A DNA stretch of 64,000 bases from Pimelobacter simplex (GCF_900114845.1 NZ_FOUK01000001.1:434001-498000); one strand, 5' to 3'; positions 43,665-52,587 are shown, counted from the stretch's first letter. A program made the numbers and translations. The notes: a model not told the origin generated them from the sequence alone.

Positions 43665-44801
43665 GTGCTCGCCGCCTTCGTCCGCTCGATCCTCGCCGAG
43701 CCCCGCGCCCCCGACCCGCCCGCACGGGTGTGGTGGGACTGGGTGCTGGTCGGCGCCCTCCTGCTCACGGCCACGGGCGAGGCGATCTTCCGCTCCGACG
43801 TGCCGGCGCGGCCCTGGGCCGCGGCGGTCGCGCTCCTGGTGATCCCGGTCCTGCTCTGGAGGCGTACCCATCCGCTGCTGGCGACCGCGGTCGGCTTCGG
43901 CGGCTCGATGGTGCTCAACATCCCGATGATCTTCGAGGACCTGCCCGACGTGGGGCTCCACTCGATGGCGTGCGTCCTGCTGCTGCCGTACGCCTTGTAC
44001 CGCTGGGCCTCCGGACCCGAGGCGCTGATCGGGACGGCGATCGTCGCCGTCCCGGCGAGCGTCGCCCTCGCGAGCACCGCGACGCCCGTCGGCGACGTGA
44101 TCGGCGGCACCACCGTGCTGGTCGCCTCGTTCGCCCTCGGTGCCGCGATGCGCTACCGCGCGGTCGCGCGCTCGCGGCAGGTGCAGCAGGTCCGGATGCT
44201 CGAGCGCGGTGTGCTCGCCCGCGAGCTGCACGACACCGTTGCCCACCACGTCTCGGCCATCGCCATCCAGGCGCAGGCCGGGCGCGCGGTGGCCGCCGTC
44301 GACCCGGCCGCGGCGGTCGAGGTGCTGGCGGCCATCGAGGAGGAGGCGTCGTGGACCCTCCACGAGATGCGCACGATGGTCCGGGTGCTCCGCGACGGGG
44401 AGGTGACCGACTACGCGCCGCAGCGCGGCATCGACGACCTGGACGAGCTGACCCGGATGAGTCCCGTCGTCCAGGTGCACCGCTCCGGCCACCTCGCCGG
44501 CCTGCCGCAACCGGTGGACGTGGCGGTGTACCGCATCTGCCAGGAGTCGGTCACCAACGCGATCCGGCACTCCCGCAACGCCACGGTCGTCACCGTAGCG
44601 GTCACGGGCGACCTCGACGTCGTACGGTTGCGTGTGCACGACGACGGAGAAGCCCCCCGCCCCGCCACCACCGTGGGCTTCGGCCTGCTCGGGATGGCCG
44701 AACGGGCCAAGCTGCTCGGCGGCGCCTGCCAGGCCGGCCCGGACCCGATCGGCGGCGGCTGGACCGTCGAGGCCACCCTCCCGCGCGAGGTGTCGCGATG
44801 A
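43665..44801 (+). CDS. NarL-type sensor histidine kinase
   Basis: 378-residue membrane histidine kinase of the HisKA_3 (DesK/NarX-like) class. About five membrane segments occupy residues 25-165. The phosphoacceptor His is in ARELHDTVAHHVSAIA (about 188). The HATPase domain has the N box CQESVTNAIRHSRN (about 291) and a G box around GFGLLGMAERAKLLGG (about 343). GTG start. It overlaps the response-regulator gene by 4 nt (ATGA). The input domain is only the membrane region, so it probably senses a membrane or lipid-related signal; ligand unknown. Confidence 0.93.
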   Translation: MLAAFVRSILAEPRAPDPPARVWWDWVLVGALLLTATGEAIFRSDVPARPWAAAVALLVIPVLLWRRTHPLLATAVGFGGSMVLNIPMIFEDLPDVGLHSMACVLLLPYALYRWASGPEALIGTAIVAVPASVALASTATPVGDVIGGTTVLVASFALGAAMRYRAVARSRQVQQVRMLERGVLARELHDTVAHHVSAIAIQAQAGRAVAAVDPAAAVEVLAAIEEEASWTLHEMRTMVRVLRDGEVTDYAPQRGIDDLDELTRMSPVVQVHRSGHLAGLPQPVDVAVYRICQESVTNAIRHSRNATVVTVAVTGDLDVVRLRVHDDGEAPRPATTVGFGLLGMAERAKLLGGACQAGPDPIGGGWTVEATLPREVSR

Positions 44802-45454
44802 CCATCCGCGTCGTGGTCGCCGACGACCAGCCCCTCGTCCGCACCGGCCTCACGATGATTCTCAACGCCCAGCCCGGCATCGAGGTCGTCGGCGAGGCCG
44901 GCGACGGTCACGAGGCCGTTGCCGTCGCCCGCGCCCTGCGCCCCGACGTCTGCCTCTTCGACATCCGGATGCCCGGCATCGACGGCGTCGAGGCCACCCG
45001 CCAGCTCGCCGGTCCCGGAGTCGAGGACCCCCTCGCCGTCGTCGTCATCACGACCTTCGACATCGACGAGTACGTCCACGGCGCCCTCAAGGCCGGCGCC
45101 CGCGGCTTCCTCCTCAAGGGCGCCGGCCCCGACCTCCTCGTCCAGGCCATCCACGCCGCCGCCAACGGCGACGCCCTCATCTCTCCCGACATCACCCGCC
45201 GCCTCCTCACGACGCTGGCCGGCCTCGAGCGCGCCGTCCCCCCTGCCCAGCCGATCGAGCCGCTCACCCAGCGCGAGGAGGAGGTGCTCCTCACCGTCGC
45301 CCGGGGCCGGACCAATGCCGAGATCGCGGACGAGCTGCACATCACGCTGAGCACGGTGAAGACGCATGTCGCGGCGCTGATGAACAAGATCGGCGCTCGG
45401 AACCGGGTCGAGGTCGCGATGTGGGCGTACGAGACGAAGCGGATCAGGGGGTAG
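44798..45454 (+). CDS. NarL/LuxR-type response regulator
   Basis: 218-residue response regulator. The receiver has DDQ (residues 9-11), phosphoacceptor Asp in CLFDIRMPG (about 54) and Lys in FLLKGA (about 105). The C-terminal LuxR helix-turn-helix is LTQREEEVLLTVARGRTNAE with IADELHITLSTVKTHVAALM (about 150-195). Partner of the preceding kinase. Targets are not evident; the quinol monooxygenase-like gene follows after a short hairpin. Confidence 0.94.
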   Translation: MTIRVVVADDQPLVRTGLTMILNAQPGIEVVGEAGDGHEAVAVARALRPDVCLFDIRMPGIDGVEATRQLAGPGVEDPLAVVVITTFDIDEYVHGALKAGARGFLLKGAGPDLLVQAIHAAANGDALISPDITRRLLTTLAGLERAVPPAQPIEPLTQREEEVLLTVARGRTNAEIADELHITLSTVKTHVAALMNKIGARNRVEVAMWAYETKRIRG

Positions 45455-45473
45455 GCGCGGGGGTACCGCCCAC

Positions 45474-45492
45474 CTGCGGCATCCGGCCGCAG
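45474..45492 (+). terminator. hairpin after the two-component operon
   Basis: CTGCGGC (45474-45480), loop ATCCG, GCCGCAG (45486-45492): perfect 7-bp stem 20 nt after the regulator stop. No T-run. Could be a weak terminator or lie in the leader of the next gene. Confidence 0.35.
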
Positions 45493-45525
45493 CAGTACGT
45501 CCTCGACATCGAAGGAGTACGACCC

Positions 45526-45825
45526 ATGCTCAGCAAAGCACTACTGGTTCGCCTCGAGGCGTTGCCCGGCAAGGAGCAGGAGCTGGCCGACTTCTTGACG
45601 GAGGCGCGATCGATCGTCATGGAGGAGCCGGGCACCGTCGCCTGGTTCGCCCTCCGGTTCGGCCCCTCGACCTTCGGCGTGTACGACGTCTTTCCTGACG
45701 ACGAAGCGCGCGACGCGCACCTGGCCGGTGGCGTCGGTCAAGCGCTCGGACCCAACACCGGTGTGCTCTTCTCGGAGCCGCAGATCGAGAAGATCGACCT
45801 CCTCGCCGACAAGGTCCCGGCGTAG
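45526..45825 (+). CDS. antibiotic biosynthesis monooxygenase (ABM)-fold protein
   Basis: 99-residue dimeric ferredoxin-like barrel protein of the putative quinol monooxygenase family (YgiN-like). Starts MLSKALLVRLEALPGKEQEL and has the family's PGTVAWFALRFG and FGVYDVFPDDEARDAHLAGG segments. Good ribosome-binding site GAAGGAG with 8 nt spacing. Cofactor-free quinol oxidation or a non-catalytic role are both possible. It stands 71 nt after the two-component operon. Confidence 0.82.
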   Translation: MLSKALLVRLEALPGKEQELADFLTEARSIVMEEPGTVAWFALRFGPSTFGVYDVFPDDEARDAHLAGGVGQALGPNTGVLFSEPQIEKIDLLADKVPA

Positions 45826-45852
45826 AGGAGCCGCACGAACGGGCGGTGGCGT

Positions 45853-46848
45853 CTAGCGATCCTCGGCCAGCCGCTCGCGGCGCTTCTCCTCGCGCTTCGA
45901 GTACGCCGCCGCCCGGATCGCCTCGTCGGACTCCAGGCCGCTGCCCAGCGCCCCGCCGACGGTGGCCGCGGACGCGACGAACCAGGCCAGCACGAAGAGG
46001 TCCTGGTAGCCCAGTGACTGCTGGAGGTAGCCGCCCATCACGGCGGGGTCGAGCACGAACATCGCCCACGCCAGGTTCAGGACGTAGAGCGCGAGATAGC
46101 AGATGGACGCGCCCGCGGTCAGCGTGATCAGCGTCGACGTGTTGTACAGACGCGATCGCTCCCGGGCCCGCGCCGAGTCGTCCTCTGGACGGTCCCAGAG
46201 CTCGCCGTCGACGACGAGCCAGCCGACGACGAGTGCGAGCGAGACGATCGTCGCGAGGATCAGGCGCCACCAGTCGAGCGAGCCGGCCAACAGCCAGACG
46301 GTGGAGTTGATGGTGGCGATGGCGCCCGTCGTGAGGGCGGCGACGAGTGCCGACTTGAGCCCGGGCACGAGCAGCCACGGCCGGTTGGCCAGCACCATGC
46401 CGAGCAGCAGCCGCCAGCGCCCGCTGCGCCGTGGGAGCGGCACCCGGTGGTCGTCGTCCGCCGCCGGGTCGGCCATGCTGCGGAGGAGCTCGTCCAGTGC
46501 GTGCCGGCCGCGCCGGTGCAGGCGCAGGCCGCCCAGCGCGGGCAGGGACATCACTGCCGTCCTCTGCTGCTGGTCGGTCTCGATCAGCAGGTACCGGCCG
46601 TCGTCGTCGCGAAGGGGGAGCTCGGTGAGCCCGACCACCAGGTCCCAATCGTGCTCCCGGCCCCGGTCCGTCAGCCGGGACAGCACGGTGTCCGTGCTCT
46701 CGCAGGCGACGGTGAACGGTTCGCTGAGCACCTCGACGTTCCAGGCGTGACGGTCGTCGTCACCCTTCGAGTGGTGCTCCTCGAACCCGCGCACGATCTG
46801 CGTGGGCTTGGCCGGGTCGGCGACGAGGCCGATGCTGAGCGGCTGCAT
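45853..46848 (-). CDS. hypothetical membrane protein
   Basis: 331-residue protein with an N-terminal soluble domain (about 1-150; IGLVADPAKPTQIVRGF, DWDLVVGLTELPLRDDDGRY) and four membrane segments (about 165-195, 200-222, 248-270, 285-305). The soluble part contains VVGLTELPL and ALDELLRSMADP, reminiscent of a ligand-recognition domain of no family I know. The C-terminus SKREEKRRERLAEDR is a charged helix. It is 66 nt downstream of echA on the same strand, so the two may be co-transcribed. Confidence 0.65.
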   Translation of the reverse strand: MQPLSIGLVADPAKPTQIVRGFEEHHSKGDDDRHAWNVEVLSEPFTVACESTDTVLSRLTDRGREHDWDLVVGLTELPLRDDDGRYLLIETDQQQRTAVMSLPALGGLRLHRRGRHALDELLRSMADPAADDDHRVPLPRRSGRWRLLLGMVLANRPWLLVPGLKSALVAALTTGAIATINSTVWLLAGSLDWWRLILATIVSLALVVGWLVVDGELWDRPEDDSARARERSRLYNTSTLITLTAGASICYLALYVLNLAWAMFVLDPAVMGGYLQQSLGYQDLFVLAWFVASAATVGGALGSGLESDEAIRAAAYSKREEKRRERLAEDR

Positions 46849-46914
46849 CTGCCCGCGGTACCCCGCTCCTCGCAGGCGACCCGGTCAGCGACGGATCTCC
46901 GCCGTCGGGGCCCC

Positions 46915-47709
46915 CTACCGCCCCCGAGGCCCGTACGACGCGGAAGCCTTCCCGAACGCCGCCTCCCGGGCCGCCTTCGTGTTGCGCGCCGCGAGCAGGA
47001 ACGCCTGCTCGACCCGCTCCCGCGCGAACGTACGACGAGCAGACGCGTTCCAGGTCGAGTCGAAGAGCCGCTTGGCAGCAGCGAGCGCGTCGGGCGACTT
47101 CGCCGACAGCTCGTCGGCCAACGTGAGAGCCGAGGCGACGGGGTCGAGGGAGAGCGACGTGACGAGGCCGAGGTCGGCAGCGCGGGAGCCGTCGAAGATC
47201 TCGGCGGTCATGGTGAGGAGCTTGGCCTGGTCGATGCCGACGAGCTCCTTGAGGGACTGGATGCCGGACATGTCGGGGATGAGGCCCCACTTGCCCTCGA
47301 GGACGGACCAGCGGGAGTCGGGGGTGGCGATCCGGAAGTCGGCGGCGAGGGCGATCTGGAGGCCGCCGCCGAGGCAGTGGCCGTGGACGGCGGCGATGAC
47401 GGGGACCGGGATGCGGCGGAAGGCCCAGGGGGCCTCCTGGAAGGTGTTGGTGCCGCGCCAGGGGCGGGGGACGAAGGCCTTGGCGACGCCGGCGGGGTTG
47501 CGGAGGACGGAGGCGAAGTCGAGGCCGGCGCAGAAGGCGTCGCCCTCGCCGCTGATGACGACGGCGCGCAGGGACTTGTCCCTGCGGAGGTCGTGGGCGG
47601 TGGCGACGAGGTCGTCGAGGATGTCGAGGGTGAGGGCGTTGAGCTTCTCCGGGCGGTCCAGGCGGACGTGGGCGATGCCGTCGGAGGTCGTGCAGGTCAC
47701 GTGGCTCAT
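46915..47709 (-). CDS. enoyl-CoA hydratase/isomerase (crotonase family)
   Basis: 264-residue crotonase-fold enzyme. The CoA-binding and oxyanion residues are visible in VISGEGDAFCAGLDF (about 49-63) and VHGHCLGGGLQIALAAD (about 99-115). The catalytic Glu equivalents (E144/E164 of rat hydratase) appear as KWGLIPDMSG, where the second Glu is replaced by Asp (about 139), common in atypical crotonases. Start at 47709 (MSHVTCTTSDG) is preferred to 47736 because the upstream operator would otherwise be inside the gene. The GTTACT-TGCG-AGTAGT site before it links expression to fadE5 and etfD. Confidence 0.88.
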   Translation of the reverse strand: MSHVTCTTSDGIAHVRLDRPEKLNALTLDILDDLVATAHDLRRDKSLRAVVISGEGDAFCAGLDFASVLRNPAGVAKAFVPRPWRGTNTFQEAPWAFRRIPVPVIAAVHGHCLGGGLQIALAADFRIATPDSRWSVLEGKWGLIPDMSGIQSLKELVGIDQAKLLTMTAEIFDGSRAADLGLVTSLSLDPVASALTLADELSAKSPDALAAAKRLFDSTWNASARRTFARERVEQAFLLAARNTKAAREAAFGKASASYGPRGR

Positions 47710-47718
47710 GAAGGCGAT

Positions 47719-47734
47719 ACTACTCGCAAGTAAC
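47719..47734 (-). promoter_or_regulatory. candidate beta-oxidation operator upstream of the crotonase gene
   Basis: On the minus strand GTTACT-TGCG-AGTAGT, identical at 14 of the first 15 bases to the fadE5 site. It ends 9 nt before the start codon and includes a minus-10-like TAGTAT. The gene upstream on the same strand ends at 47743, so the site is squeezed between them. Confidence 0.6.
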
Positions 47735-47742
47735 AACGACTC

Positions 47743-49146
47743 CTAGTAGGCCCCGCGGCCGCGGAGCACCGCCCCGACCGTTCGTACGACGATCCGCGCG
47801 TCGAGCAGGAGCGACCAGTCGTCGACGTACTCCTGGTCGAGGCGGACGGAGTCCTCCCACGACAGGTCCGAGCGGCCGGAGACCTGCCACAGACCGGTCA
47901 TCCCCGGATGGACGACGAGCCGGTGGCGGACGTCGGGGTGGTAGCGCTCGACCTCGGAGGGGAGGGCAGGGCGGGGCCCGACGAGCGACATCTGGCCGAA
48001 GATCACGTTGAAGAGCTGGGGCAGCTCGTCGAGGGAGGTGCGGCGCAGCCAGCGGCCCACGCGGGTGACGCGGGGGTCGCGCTGGATCTTGAAGAGGGGG
48101 CCGCTGCCCTGGTCGGCGACGGCGAGGGCCGCGAGGGCGGCCACGGTGTCCGCGTCGGCGTGCATGGTGCGCAGCTTCCACATGGTGAAGCGGGCGTCGT
48201 CCTTGCCGACGCGGGTCTGCCGGTAGAACGCGGGCCCCGGCGAGTCCAGCCGGACGGCGAGCACCAGGGCCAGCAGCAGCGGCGCGAGCACGAGGACGGC
48301 GAGCAGGGCGAGGACCCGGTCGAGGACCCGCTTGACCGCGTGGCTGGGCCCCAGCCGGCGCGGGGCGTCGACGTGGAGGAGGGGCAGGTCCTCGTCGAGG
48401 TCGAGGCGGGTGCGGCCGGCGGGCGAGATGTCGAGGCCCGCCCAGACGAAGACGGCGAGGCCGGCGTCCTCGAGCCGCCACCGCAGGCGGCGGACGGCGG
48501 CCGGGTCGATCGCGGGATGCGGGGCGATGAGGACGGCGTTGGCGTCGCCGGTGAGGACCAGCTCCGAGCAGGACGAGAGCCCCTGGCCGAGGGGCAGGTC
48601 GCCGAGGCCGGGGGGTGGGCCGGCGGCGACGCAGGCGCCGACGACGGCGAACCGGTGCGGGTGGGTGCGGACCAGGCGGTCCACCAGGTCCGGCAGTGCG
48701 GCGGAGCCGCCCACCACGACCACCCGGTACGACGGCCCGGCGGGCAGCAGCCGTCGTCCCGCCATGCCGAGGGCGGCGGTGCCGGCGCAGACGGCGCTGA
48801 CGGTGAGAGCGGAGAGGCGGTAGTCGATCGCCTCGGCGGTGAGCAGCGCCGCGGTCGGGAGCACGAGGGCGGCGAGCAGCAGGCGATGGCTCCGCAGCGC
48901 GACCGAGCCGGGCAGGCGGTAGTCGCCGGTCATGCCGACGGCGGCCAGCCAGAGGGGAACGAAGAGGAGGGCGTCGGGCCCGCGGTGCACGCCGCCGACG
49001 ACGGTGCCGAGGCTGACGACGAGGACCGCGGCGACCGCGTCCCCGGCGAGGAGCAGCCGTCCGGTGCGGTGCCGGACGATCCGCCGGACGGCGGTCCGGG
49101 TCCCGGTCGTCGTCCGTGCCTGCAGGCGGGCCTCGACGACGGTCAT
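47743..49146 (-). CDS. initiating sugar-phosphate transferase (polyprenyl glycosylphosphotransferase)
   Basis: 467-residue WbaP/WcaJ/CpsE-type enzyme that loads the first sugar-phosphate onto undecaprenyl phosphate to begin exopolysaccharide synthesis. About five membrane segments in residues 25-140 are followed by a Rossmann-like part (YRVVVVGGSAALPDLVDRL). The catalytic domain begins after a helix VKRVLDRVLALLAVLVLAP (about 280) and has SPGPAFYRQTRVGKD, FTMWKLRTM, SLDELPQLFNV (catalytic Asp-Glu) and MSLVGPRPALP with GLWQVSGRS. It starts in the ALG13-like stop (ATGA). Last in the glycosyltransferase operon. Confidence 0.93.
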   Translation of the reverse strand: MTVVEARLQARTTTGTRTAVRRIVRHRTGRLLLAGDAVAAVLVVSLGTVVGGVHRGPDALLFVPLWLAAVGMTGDYRLPGSVALRSHRLLLAALVLPTAALLTAEAIDYRLSALTVSAVCAGTAALGMAGRRLLPAGPSYRVVVVGGSAALPDLVDRLVRTHPHRFAVVGACVAAGPPPGLGDLPLGQGLSSCSELVLTGDANAVLIAPHPAIDPAAVRRLRWRLEDAGLAVFVWAGLDISPAGRTRLDLDEDLPLLHVDAPRRLGPSHAVKRVLDRVLALLAVLVLAPLLLALVLAVRLDSPGPAFYRQTRVGKDDARFTMWKLRTMHADADTVAALAALAVADQGSGPLFKIQRDPRVTRVGRWLRRTSLDELPQLFNVIFGQMSLVGPRPALPSEVERYHPDVRHRLVVHPGMTGLWQVSGRSDLSWEDSVRLDQEYVDDWSLLLDARIVVRTVGAVLRGRGAY

Positions 49147-49640
49147 CGGTGCACGAGGTCCTCGACCAGCGCCTCGAAGCGGGCGAGCGTGGGGGAGGGG
49201 GCGCGGTGCACGGGGAGCGGGTGACCGAGGAGGACGGCGAGGTCGAGGCGGGCGCGCAGCTCCGCCGCGTCGTACGCCGTCACGACGGTGCCGCTGCGCG
49301 CGAGGAACCGCGCGAACCGCAGCTGGTGGTCGTCGACGTGCTCGCCGAGCGCCGGGTCGCGGGGGACGACGATCGGCGTGTGACCGTGCTCCCGGGCGTC
49401 CATGATCGTGCCGGGGCCGGCATGGGTGACGACCGCGTCGGCGCGGTCGAGGAGGTCGGCGAGCGCGCCCGGACCGAGCATCGCCGACCCCGGGACGGCG
49501 GGTGGGAGCGGCGTCGCGCCGTGCTGGACGTGGAGCCGGAAGACGCCCCGGTACTGGAGATCCGCCGCCCACGCGACCAGACGGTCGAAGCGGTGGTGGT
49601 CGGTGCCGACGAGGACGGCGACCAGCGGCGGGCTCACCAC
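49143..49640 (-). CDS. ALG13/PssE-like glycosyltransferase catalytic subunit
   Basis: 165-residue GT28 C-terminal-domain protein, the UDP-sugar-binding half of a split EPS glycosyltransferase. VAVLVGTDHHRFDRLVAWA begins the Rossmann fold, and the nucleotide-sugar loop is DAVVTHAGPGTIMDAREHGH with TPIVVPRDPALGEHVDDHQL. Starts with tandem GTG codons and overlaps the ALG14-like gene stop. Bacterial equivalents (PssE/CpsG-like) work only as a complex with the membrane partner encoded next to it. Donor sugar unknown. Confidence 0.88.
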   Translation of the reverse strand: MVSPPLVAVLVGTDHHRFDRLVAWAADLQYRGVFRLHVQHGATPLPPAVPGSAMLGPGALADLLDRADAVVTHAGPGTIMDAREHGHTPIVVPRDPALGEHVDDHQLRFARFLARSGTVVTAYDAAELRARLDLAVLLGHPLPVHRAPSPTLARFEALVEDLVHR

Positions 49641-50089
49641 AGCTCACCGACCAGGACGGAGGAGCGGTAGAGGTGCTGCTGCTCGGGCCACTGCACGAGG
49701 AAGAGGTCGGTGACCGGGCGGCACAGCCGGCCGGTCAGCGTGCGCGTCTCGATCCGGTCGTAGACCTCGAGGTAGACGGTGCGCGCGTGCTGGCGGTGCG
49801 CGTGCTCCAGCCAGAAGTACGGCACGGCGACCGCGGCGCCCGTCGTGACGACGAGGTCCGGTCCGTAGGCCCGGAGCACCGCGCGCGCCTGCACGGTGTT
49901 GCGCAGCAGGTTCGGCAGGTTGCGCGTCGTCGGGTGGTGCGCCCAGGTGACGTCCTCGCCCTCCAGCTTGGCGATCGCGTCCTCGGTGTTGAAGGTGACC
50001 CAGTGCCGGTCGTGCTTCTCCCACCAGCTGCGCAGGCACATCAGCTGGGCGAGGTGCCCACCGGACGAGGAGACCAGCAACAGGCGCAT
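49634..50089 (-). CDS. ALG14/PssD-like glycosyltransferase membrane subunit
   Basis: 151-residue partner of the ALG13-like protein. The N-terminus MRLLLVSSSGGHLAQLMCL contains the SSGGHL motif of ALG14. VTTGAAVAVPYFWLEHAH and VYLEVYDRIETRTLTGR follow the family pattern. It recruits the catalytic half to the membrane for transfer of the second sugar to the lipid-linked precursor. It heads the minus-strand operon pssD-pssE-wbaP. A palindromic AT-rich box (50123-50140) lies 34-51 nt upstream, next to a minus-10-like TAGGGT (50097-50102). Confidence 0.88.
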   Translation of the reverse strand: MRLLLVSSSGGHLAQLMCLRSWWEKHDRHWVTFNTEDAIAKLEGEDVTWAHHPTTRNLPNLLRNTVQARAVLRAYGPDLVVTTGAAVAVPYFWLEHAHRQHARTVYLEVYDRIETRTLTGRLCRPVTDLFLVQWPEQQHLYRSSVLVGELW

Positions 50090-50122
50090 GCAGTGACCCT
50101 AGGGAGGCGCGACCATCGCGAC

Positions 50123-50140
50123 ATGCCCCAAATGTGGCAT
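50123..50140 (-). promoter_or_regulatory. palindromic box upstream of the ALG14/ALG13/WbaP operon
   Basis: ATGCCCCAAATGTGGCAT: 18-bp inverted repeat pairing at 7 of 9 positions. Its centre holds CCCCAAATGTGG. It overlaps the expected minus-35 relative to TAGGGT (50097-50102), where an activating response regulator could bind. Similar CC...AT-rich...GG cores occur at 52520 and 58182/58243. Confidence 0.45.
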
Positions 50141-50164
50141 AGGGACAGGCGTTCCGCGCCGGGC

Positions 50165-50851
50165 TCAGTGCTCCGGAGGGTGCCAGCCGACCTTGAAGGC
50201 CGCGCCCACGGCGGCGATCTGCGAGCTCATCTCGAGCTTGGCGAGGATCGACTTCACCTGCGAGCGGACGGTCGCCTCGGAGACCACGCTGGTCCGCGCG
50301 ATCTCCCGCACCTGGGCCCCGGTCATGAGCGCGCCGAGCACCTCGGACTCACGGCGGGTCAGCCGTTCGAGCCGGCCGCGGAGGTCGCGCAGCTCGTCGC
50401 GGTCGTGCAGCGCGACCTCGATGAGCGCGGCCCGTTCGTCCGGTGTCATCAGGGGAAGCCCGTCCCGTACCCGGCGCACGGTCGCCATGACCTCGCTCAG
50501 CGGGCACGTCTTGAGGAGCACCGCCTTGGCGCCGTGGCGCACGGCCTCGCCCCACCGCGAGCGGTCGACGCTGCCGGTGATGACGATGACGGCGGCCCCG
50601 GTCGCACTCAGCGGCGCGATGAGCCGCAGCCCGTCGCCGAGGCGACCGAGGCTGAGGTCGAGCAGCACCATGCGCGGTGCGTTGCGGGCGGCGGCGGCGA
50701 GGACCGTCGCGAGCGTGGCGTGGCGGTCCGCGAGGTCGATCCGCCGTACGAGGTAGCCCTCGGCCTCGAGGGAGAAGGCGACCGACTCCGCGAACAGCGC
50801 GTGGTCGTCGATGATCGTGATCCGCATCGGGCGGTGTGGTGATCCGTTCAT
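50165..50851 (-). CDS. LuxR-type response regulator of the EPS locus
   Basis: 228-residue response regulator. The receiver has DDH (about residues 14-16), phosphoacceptor Asp in MVLLDLSLG (about 67) and Lys in AVLLKTCP (about 116). The LuxR domain is LTRRESEVLGALMTGAQ with VREIARTSVVSEATVRSQVK (about 172-210). The ATG sits in the kinase stop codon (ATGA), so the pair is translationally coupled. Its position between the glycosyltransferase operon and the secreted giant protein makes EPS genes the likely targets; the CC-AT-GG boxes are candidate sites. Confidence 0.93.
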   Translation of the reverse strand: MNGSPHRPMRITIIDDHALFAESVAFSLEAEGYLVRRIDLADRHATLATVLAAAARNAPRMVLLDLSLGRLGDGLRLIAPLSATGAAVIVITGSVDRSRWGEAVRHGAKAVLLKTCPLSEVMATVRRVRDGLPLMTPDERAALIEVALHDRDELRDLRGRLERLTRRESEVLGALMTGAQVREIARTSVVSEATVRSQVKSILAKLEMSSQIAAVGAAFKVGWHPPEH

Positions 50852-52467
50852 CCAGCCATTCCTGTCGTTCGCTCGCCCGAGGAGCTGAGGCGTAGCGGAC
50901 GCGCGGGAGCGGCGGCGTCGGCGTGGGGAAGCGTGACCACGAAGGTGGCCCCGCGTTCGGGTCGACCAGAGTCGAGCCGGAGGGAGCCACCGAGCTCGAG
51001 CATCAGTCGGTGGGCGCGCTGCAGGCCGATGCCCTGGCCTGTCGAGAAGGTGCCGCGGGCGCCCCACTGGAAGAGGTGGTAGCGCAGGGCGGGGTCGACG
51101 CCGGGGCCGTGGTCGGACACCCGGATCTCGACCTCGCGGCCGACGACCCGCGAGTACACCGCGGTGGCGGTGCCGTGGGCATGCCGGTGGGCGTTGGTGA
51201 GGAGCACGTTGAGGACCTCGGTGATCCCGTCGTGCCGGCCGACGACGTGGAGCCCGGTGGGCTGCCAGGTGACGCGGTGGCCCAGTGCCTCCTGGGCGAT
51301 GACGAGCGGCTCCACCAGGTCGTCGACGGACAGGTCGGCGACCTTCTCCTCCGGCTCGTCGGCGACCCGCCGGCGCAGTCGCTCGGCCTCGACGTCGACC
51401 ATCCGCTGCAGCGCCTCCCGGCGCGGCCCGGGCGGGACCTGGTCGCCGGCGAGGAGGTGGACGCCGGCGACGATGCCCGCGGTCGCGGCCCGGACCTCGT
51501 GCACGACCTCGCGGTCGTGCTGCACCGTCGCCTCGGCGACGGCGGCTCGGTGCGCGAGCGCCGACTCGCGGTCCCGGGTGCTGGTCAGGGTCGCGAGCAG
51601 CAGGCTGATCACGGTGGTGAGGATCAGGGCGTTGCACACGACGACGGCGACCACCGCGATCGGCGGCGGCGACGACGCGTGCTCGATGCTCGCCCACAGC
51701 CGGGCCACGAACAGCAGCACGACGCCGGTGCCGACCCGCAGCGCCGCCCAGTGCGGGAGCGGGGAGCGCACGAGCTGCACGCACATGAGGACGATCAGGC
51801 CACCGGTCGCGGCGATCATGACGACGTCGACGGGGCGGTGCAGGTCGAGGTACGGCGAGAGGCCGGTCGCGATCAGCGCCAGGCGCACGCACAGCACGAG
51901 AAGGCCGAGCAGCAGGCCGGTCGCCATCGGGTTCATCCGGGGCAGCCGGGTGCCCCGGGCGCCGTGCGCGACGAGCCCGAGGACGGCGACCAGGGTGACG
52001 AGCTGGCCGACCGAGAGAAGATAGGTGTGCCCGGTCTGGGTCGGGTCGGCGAGGGCCCACACGATGAGCGGCAGGTCCTGGACCGCGACCACCGCGGCGG
52101 CCGCGGCGAGCCGGGAGCGCATCAGGTTCGGTTCGACCCGGGTGTCGAAGGCCAGCACCTGCGCGCTGCCGAGCAGCACCAGGTTGGCCAGCACCATGCA
52201 GACCTCGCCGGCCGCCGCCATGGGGTCGAGCGCGGGGCTCTGCATGAGGAGCACGGCGTACGGGTGCAGCATGAGCGCGGCCAGCAGGGCCGTCCACCCG
52301 ATGGGGGACGGACGGGTCAGCCGGGACAGTCGTTGGCCCGGGGGCACGTGCTCACTTCGTAGGGGCGCGCCTGCCCCGAACTGGGTAAAGAATCGCCGTC
52401 GAGTGACCGCCCGAGAATCCACCCTGCGCGGGTGACGGGACTGACGGCCCGGAATCGGACTCGTCAT
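50848..52467 (-). CDS. membrane sensor histidine kinase of the EPS locus
   Basis: 539-residue histidine kinase. A basic N-terminal region of about 55 residues precedes seven to eight membrane helices (about 58-300), a large integral-membrane sensor without extracellular domain. The phosphoacceptor is probably in HDREVVHEVRAATAGIVAGV (His about 325). The HATPase domain has EVLNVLLTNAHRHAHG (N box, about 410), SDHGPGVDP (G1) and GTFSTGQGIGLQRAHRLM (G2/F). The true start may be further downstream because the long N-tail is unusual. Cognate regulator follows with a 4-nt overlap. Signal unknown. Confidence 0.9.
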   Translation of the reverse strand: MTSPIPGRQSRHPRRVDSRAVTRRRFFTQFGAGAPLRSEHVPPGQRLSRLTRPSPIGWTALLAALMLHPYAVLLMQSPALDPMAAAGEVCMVLANLVLLGSAQVLAFDTRVEPNLMRSRLAAAAAVVAVQDLPLIVWALADPTQTGHTYLLSVGQLVTLVAVLGLVAHGARGTRLPRMNPMATGLLLGLLVLCVRLALIATGLSPYLDLHRPVDVVMIAATGGLIVLMCVQLVRSPLPHWAALRVGTGVVLLFVARLWASIEHASSPPPIAVVAVVVCNALILTTVISLLLATLTSTRDRESALAHRAAVAEATVQHDREVVHEVRAATAGIVAGVHLLAGDQVPPGPRREALQRMVDVEAERLRRRVADEPEEKVADLSVDDLVEPLVIAQEALGHRVTWQPTGLHVVGRHDGITEVLNVLLTNAHRHAHGTATAVYSRVVGREVEIRVSDHGPGVDPALRYHLFQWGARGTFSTGQGIGLQRAHRLMLELGGSLRLDSGRPERGATFVVTLPHADAAAPARPLRLSSSGERTTGMAG

Positions 52468-52519
52468 GACAGCGATTATGCGCGGCCCTCGCGGCCCTGC
52501 ACCCGGAACGCCGGAACGT

Positions 52520-52533
52520 CCCTAATATTTGGG
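52520..52533. promoter_or_regulatory. AT-rich palindrome upstream of the kinase gene
   Basis: CCCTAATATTTGGG, pairing at 6 of 7 positions, 53-66 nt before the kinase ATG, in a 120-nt region that is markedly AT-richer than its surroundings. Possible autoregulatory site. Confidence 0.4.
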
Positions 52534-52587
52534 TTTTCGTCCCGATTTGTCGAGGGTCTTCACCACAATTGGATGTCCGGCTCCACC

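Noticed and set aside
47743..49647. 634-codon version of the initiating transferase starting near 49647
   Set aside because: The first 167 codons run through the ALG13-like gene in another frame; ATG 49146 overlaps that gene's stop and begins the true family N-terminus.
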